This document shows, one piece after another, positions 14,438-17,058 of a stretch of 17,058 nt of DNA. The DNA is from Pseudomonadota bacterium (GTDB taxonomy: Bacteria > Pseudomonadota > Alphaproteobacteria > Azospirillales > Azospirillaceae). The DNA lies in NCBI GenBank assembly GCA_023412175.1, contig JAEYOB010000133.1, forward strand, positions 1 to 17,058, written 5' to 3'. The notes under the pieces were generated by a model. The model ran no database searches and was not told the origin of the DNA. It was given only the letters and a program-made list of their open reading frames with translations. Within the stretch, counting starts at the first letter, position 1, and every line of letters begins with the position of its first letter. A program made the position numbers and the translations under genes.

Positions 14438-15202
14438 TCAGCGCGGCGCCATGCGCAGCGCGCCGTCCAGGCGAATGGTCTCGCCGTTCAGCATCGGGTT
14501 CTCGATGATGTGGGTGGCGAGCTGCGCGTACTCGGACGGGAAGCCGAGCCGCGGCGGGTTCGGCACGGAGGCGCCGAGCGACGCGCGCACCGGCTCGGGC
14601 AGGCGCGCCAGGATCGGCGTGTCGAACAGGCCCGGCGCGATGGTGCAGACGCGGATGCCCCGGCTCGCCAGATCGCGCGCCGCGACGATGGTCATGCCGA
14701 CGATGCCGGCCTTCGACGACGCGTAGGGGATCTGGCCGATCTGTCCTTCGTAGGCGGCGACGGAGGCGGTGAGGATGCACACGCCGCGCTCGCCCTCCAC
14801 CGCCTCGGCCCGTGCCATGCGGGCGGCGGCGAGGCGCAGCACGTTGAAGCTGCCGATCAGGTTGATGCGGACGATCTCGACGTAGGTCTCCAGCGAGCCG
14901 GGGTTGCCCTCCTTGTCGAGGACGCGCACCGGACCACCGCGTCCGGCGCAATGGACGGTGGCGCGGAGCGGCCCGAAGCCCTCGGCGGCGTCGAACGCCG
15001 CTTCCATCTGCGCGGCGTCGGTCACGTCGGCGGCGACGAAGCGGGCGTTCGGGCCCAATTGCGCCGCGCGCTCCTCGCCGGCCGAGGCCGGCAGATCGAC
15101 GATGACGACGCGCGCTCCCTGGGCGATGAGCCGCTCGGCGGTGGCGAAGCCCAGCCCCGACGCGCCGCCGGTGACAAGGGTGGTGATGCCGTCGATTTTC
15201 AT
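14438..15202 (-). CDS. Short-chain dehydrogenase, 3-hydroxyacyl-CoA dehydrogenase type II-like
   Basis: 254 residues, classical short-chain dehydrogenase/reductase. The cofactor loop is TGGASGLG at 11-18, and Asp36 after the second strand (VVIVDLP) favours NAD over NADP. The catalytic triad is Ser147 (LTASVAAYEGQ), Tyr160 and Lys164 (PYASSKAG), with the same spacing as Ser155, Tyr168 and Lys172 of human HSD10. The VAAYEGQIGQ segment and PGLFDTPILARLPEPVRASL are typical of the HSD10/FabG-like type II hydroxyacyl-CoA dehydrogenases. It would oxidise the 3-hydroxyacyl-CoA made by the hydratase downstream, and the operon otherwise shows no such enzyme. GGGAGG and AAGGA lie before the ATG at 15202, which is 32 bases after the oxidoreductase stop. 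Confidence 0.92.
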   Translation of the reverse strand: MKIDGITTLVTGGASGLGFATAERLIAQGARVVIVDLPASAGEERAAQLGPNARFVAADVTDAAQMEAAFDAAEGFGPLRATVHCAGRGGPVRVLDKEGNPGSLETYVEIVRINLIGSFNVLRLAAARMARAEAVEGERGVCILTASVAAYEGQIGQIPYASSKAGIVGMTIVAARDLASRGIRVCTIAPGLFDTPILARLPEPVRASLGASVPNPPRLGFPSEYAQLATHIIENPMLNGETIRLDGALRMAPR

Positions 15203-15234
15203 GATCCTTGATCCTCCCTGTTCTTTCGGCTGTC

Positions 15235-17058
15235 TCAGCAGGACAGCGCGGCGACGGGCGACGCCGACGCCGGGGCTCCGTCGCGGGTAAAGGTGTGGAC
15301 AGCCCGGTAGGCGTCGTGCACCGCGTCGCCGATCCGCCCGACCTCGCGGCTGTCGCCGATGGTGAAAGTGGGCAGACCGGCCGTGCGCAGGCCCTCCACC
15401 AGGGCGTTCTCCGGCACGCGGCCGAGCGCCAGCAGCACGCGCCCCGCCGTCCGGCGGTGCAGGGTGCCGTCCGTGGCCCGCAGGACCACATGCCCGTCAC
15501 CGACCGACGCCAGTTCCAACCCGGTCTCGATGCGGATGCACGGATTGTCTTCCAGGCGCGCCACGAGCTGGCGGCGGTAGAGATACTGGGCGCGGCGGGC
15601 GAGGCGTCGCTCGGGCGAGCGGCCGACCAGCAGCACGTCGCGGCCCAACTCCGCCGCGTACTCGGCGCATTCGCACCCGGTCTCCCCGGTGCCGATGATG
15701 ACGACCGGGCCGTCGCCCAAGGGCGACCGGCCGGTCAGCACGTCGTGGGCGAAGCCGACCAGCGGATGGCCGATGCCGGGAACCGACAGCGCGCGGTTGC
15801 CCGCGCCCGTCGCGACGACGGCGAGCGCCGGGTCGAGGGCGAGGACGTCGTCCGCTCCCGCATCGGCACCCAGGCGCATCTCCACCCCCGCGGCCTTCAG
15901 CCGCTCGACCAGATAGTCGCGGTACCAGAAGAACTTGTCCTTGCCGGGCGGGGTTCCCGAGGCGACGAGACCGAGGCCGAGTTCCTCCGCCCGCTCGAAC
16001 AGCGTGACGCGGAAACCGGCGTCGTGCAGCAGCAGCGCCGACACCATGCCGCCGGGGCCGCCGCCGACCACCGCAGCCGGACGCCCGGCGCCGGTTTCCA
16101 GGATCGGCGGTTCGGTTTCCCGTCCGGCGCGGGGATTCTCGGCGCAGCCCAGCGGCTTGCCGGCCAGGAGCTGGTCGACGCACCAGTTGCACGAGGTGCA
16201 GGGGCGGATGGCCGCCGCCTGCCCGCTCCGGGCCTTGTCCGCCCATTGCGGGTCGGCCAGCAGCGCGCGGCCGAGCGCCACGAAATCGGCCGAGCCGTCG
16301 GCGATTGCCGCCTCCGCGACCTCCGGCCGGCGGATGACGCCGACCGTCAGCACGGGCACGCCGGCAACCTCGCGGACCCGGCGGGCCAGCGGGATCCGCC
16401 AGCCCTGCGGTGCCGACACCGGATCGACGTTGCGGTCCAACCGCTCCCCCGTGCCGGTGGAGACGTGCAGCGCGTCGGCACCGGCGGCCACCAGTTGCGG
16501 GGCCATCGCCACCGCCTCGTCCAGGGTGGTTCCGCCTTCCACGAACTCCTCCGCCGACAGGCGGAAGATCACCGGGCGGTCACCGGCCCCGCGTCGCGTC
16601 GCCGACACCACCGCCAGCGGGAAGCGCAACCGGTTCTCCAGGGATCCGCCATAGGCGTCGGTGCGCCGGTTGGCGGCACCGGACAGGAAGCCGCCGATCA
16701 GGTAGCCGTGCGCGCCGTGGATCTCCACCGCGTCGTAACCGGCCGCCGCGGCGCGGGCCGCTGCCTGTTCGAACTTGACGACCAGCGCCTCGATCTCCGG
16801 AACGGTGATCTCGCGCGGCTCCTCGCGGTACATCCGGCAGGCAATGGGCGAGGCGGCGACGGGCGCCTGCCCGTCGGTGAAGCGCCGCAGCGTCTGCCGC
16901 CCGGCGTGGAAGAGCTGAAGGCAGGAAAGCGCGCCCTCCGCCGCGATGGCCGAGGTCAGCCGGCGGTGGCTGTCGATCAGCGCATCGTCGTCGATGGCGA
17001 GTTGCGGCGCGCCCCCCCGCCCGCGCGGCCGGGCGGCGCAGGCGTACTCGCCGCTTAC
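15235..17058 (-). CDS. Old-yellow-enzyme/2,4-dienoyl-CoA reductase-like flavin oxidoreductase (partial, N-terminus off the window)
   Basis: The frame is open from the window edge to the stop at 15235: 607 visible residues, N-terminus missing. ATG at 16833 is internal, because residues 48-54 before it read LQLFHAG, the conserved barrel motif. Domain 1 is an FMN barrel with VEIHGAHGYLIGGFL and NRRTDAYGGSLENRLRF. Next comes an iron-sulfur segment, PCTSCNWCVD then GC, with cysteines at visible positions 287, 290, 293 and 305. Domain 2 is FAD/NAD(P)-binding, with AAVVGGGPGGM and later VVIIGTGETGCECAEY. This is the FadH and trimethylamine dehydrogenase architecture. FadH uses NADPH to remove a conjugated double bond from dienoyl-CoA, which fits the operon. 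The cysteine spacing is x2-x2-x11, whereas I recall x2-x3-x11 for FadH. It is the first visible gene of the operon and 32 bases separate it from the dehydrogenase gene. Confidence 0.92.
   Translation of the reverse strand, partial: VSGEYACAARPRGRGGAPQLAIDDDALIDSHRRLTSAIAAEGALSCLQLFHAGRQTLRRFTDGQAPVAASPIACRMYREEPREITVPEIEALVVKFEQAAARAAAAGYDAVEIHGAHGYLIGGFLSGAANRRTDAYGGSLENRLRFPLAVVSATRRGAGDRPVIFRLSAEEFVEGGTTLDEAVAMAPQLVAAGADALHVSTGTGERLDRNVDPVSAPQGWRIPLARRVREVAGVPVLTVGVIRRPEVAEAAIADGSADFVALGRALLADPQWADKARSGQAAAIRPCTSCNWCVDQLLAGKPLGCAENPRAGRETEPPILETGAGRPAAVVGGGPGGMVSALLLHDAGFRVTLFERAEELGLGLVASGTPPGKDKFFWYRDYLVERLKAAGVEMRLGADAGADDVLALDPALAVVATGAGNRALSVPGIGHPLVGFAHDVLTGRSPLGDGPVVIIGTGETGCECAEYAAELGRDVLLVGRSPERRLARRAQYLYRRQLVARLEDNPCIRIETGLELASVGDGHVVLRATDGTLHRRTAGRVLLALGRVPENALVEGLRTAGLPTFTIGDSREVGRIGDAVHDAYRAVHTFTRDGAPASASPVAALSC

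Noticed and set aside
13611..15500. Hydratase gene extended to 629 residues
   Set aside because: The added N-terminus is an Arg-rich shadow of the dehydrogenase gene; ATG at 14417 with GAGAGG upstream gives the normal family length.
1..17058. CRISPR arrays, transposases, tRNA or rRNA genes
   Set aside because: I saw no regularly spaced direct repeats, no transposase-like protein in any frame, and no tRNA- or rRNA-like stretch.

Overview
The window is GC-rich bacterial DNA and every convincing gene lies on the minus strand, so transcription runs from high to low coordinates. The gene types (a long MrpA antiporter subunit, a short one-chain SpeD followed by SpeE, an Rnk-type GreA/GreB-C protein, DUF2889) and the strong G/C third-position bias suggest an alphaproteobacterium, possibly Azospirillum or a relative in Rhodospirillales. 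That assignment is an impression from the proteins, not a database result. Two genes run off the window: the antiporter subunit at the low end and a flavin oxidoreductase at the high end.

Region 1 (1-4760) holds four genes that read speD, speE, a tandem universal stress protein, then mrpA. speD and speE overlap by ATGA and the stress gene follows 36 bases later, so polyamine synthesis, stress response and cation/proton exchange may share a transcript.

Region 2 (about 4761-5321) has no convincing gene and is visibly AT-richer. It carries a plausible speD promoter with a 26-bp imperfect palindrome at the predicted transcript start, a perfect 10-bp inverted repeat whose loop holds a Shine-Dalgarno sequence, a perfect 7-bp hairpin and a second possible minus-strand promoter.

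Region 3 (5322-6338) is a small cluster: a 52-residue proline-rich protein, an Rnk-like regulator, and a protein resembling the COG4190/HVO_A0114 DNA-binding family but with its helix-turn-helix segment apparently shortened. The last two overlap by ATGA. Region 4 (6339-6876) is non-coding as far as I can tell and contains two GC-rich inverted repeats, one of which may end the large operon.

Region 5 (6877 to beyond 17058) is a compact operon of at least ten genes for breakdown of a CoA-linked acid. In transcription order: an old-yellow-enzyme/dienoyl-CoA-reductase-like protein, a short-chain dehydrogenase, an enoyl-CoA hydratase, a thiolase, three acyl-CoA dehydrogenases, a second crotonase, a nitroreductase and a DUF2889 protein. 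Together they supply every step of a beta-oxidation round (desaturation, hydration, oxidation, thiolysis) plus extra flavin reductases for double bonds. No CoA ligase or transferase is visible, so the substrate is unknown. Two acyl-CoA dehydrogenases look like a heteromeric pair, both crotonases depart from the usual catalytic glutamate pair, and DUF2889 has no known function. This operon is the best candidate for an undescribed pathway.
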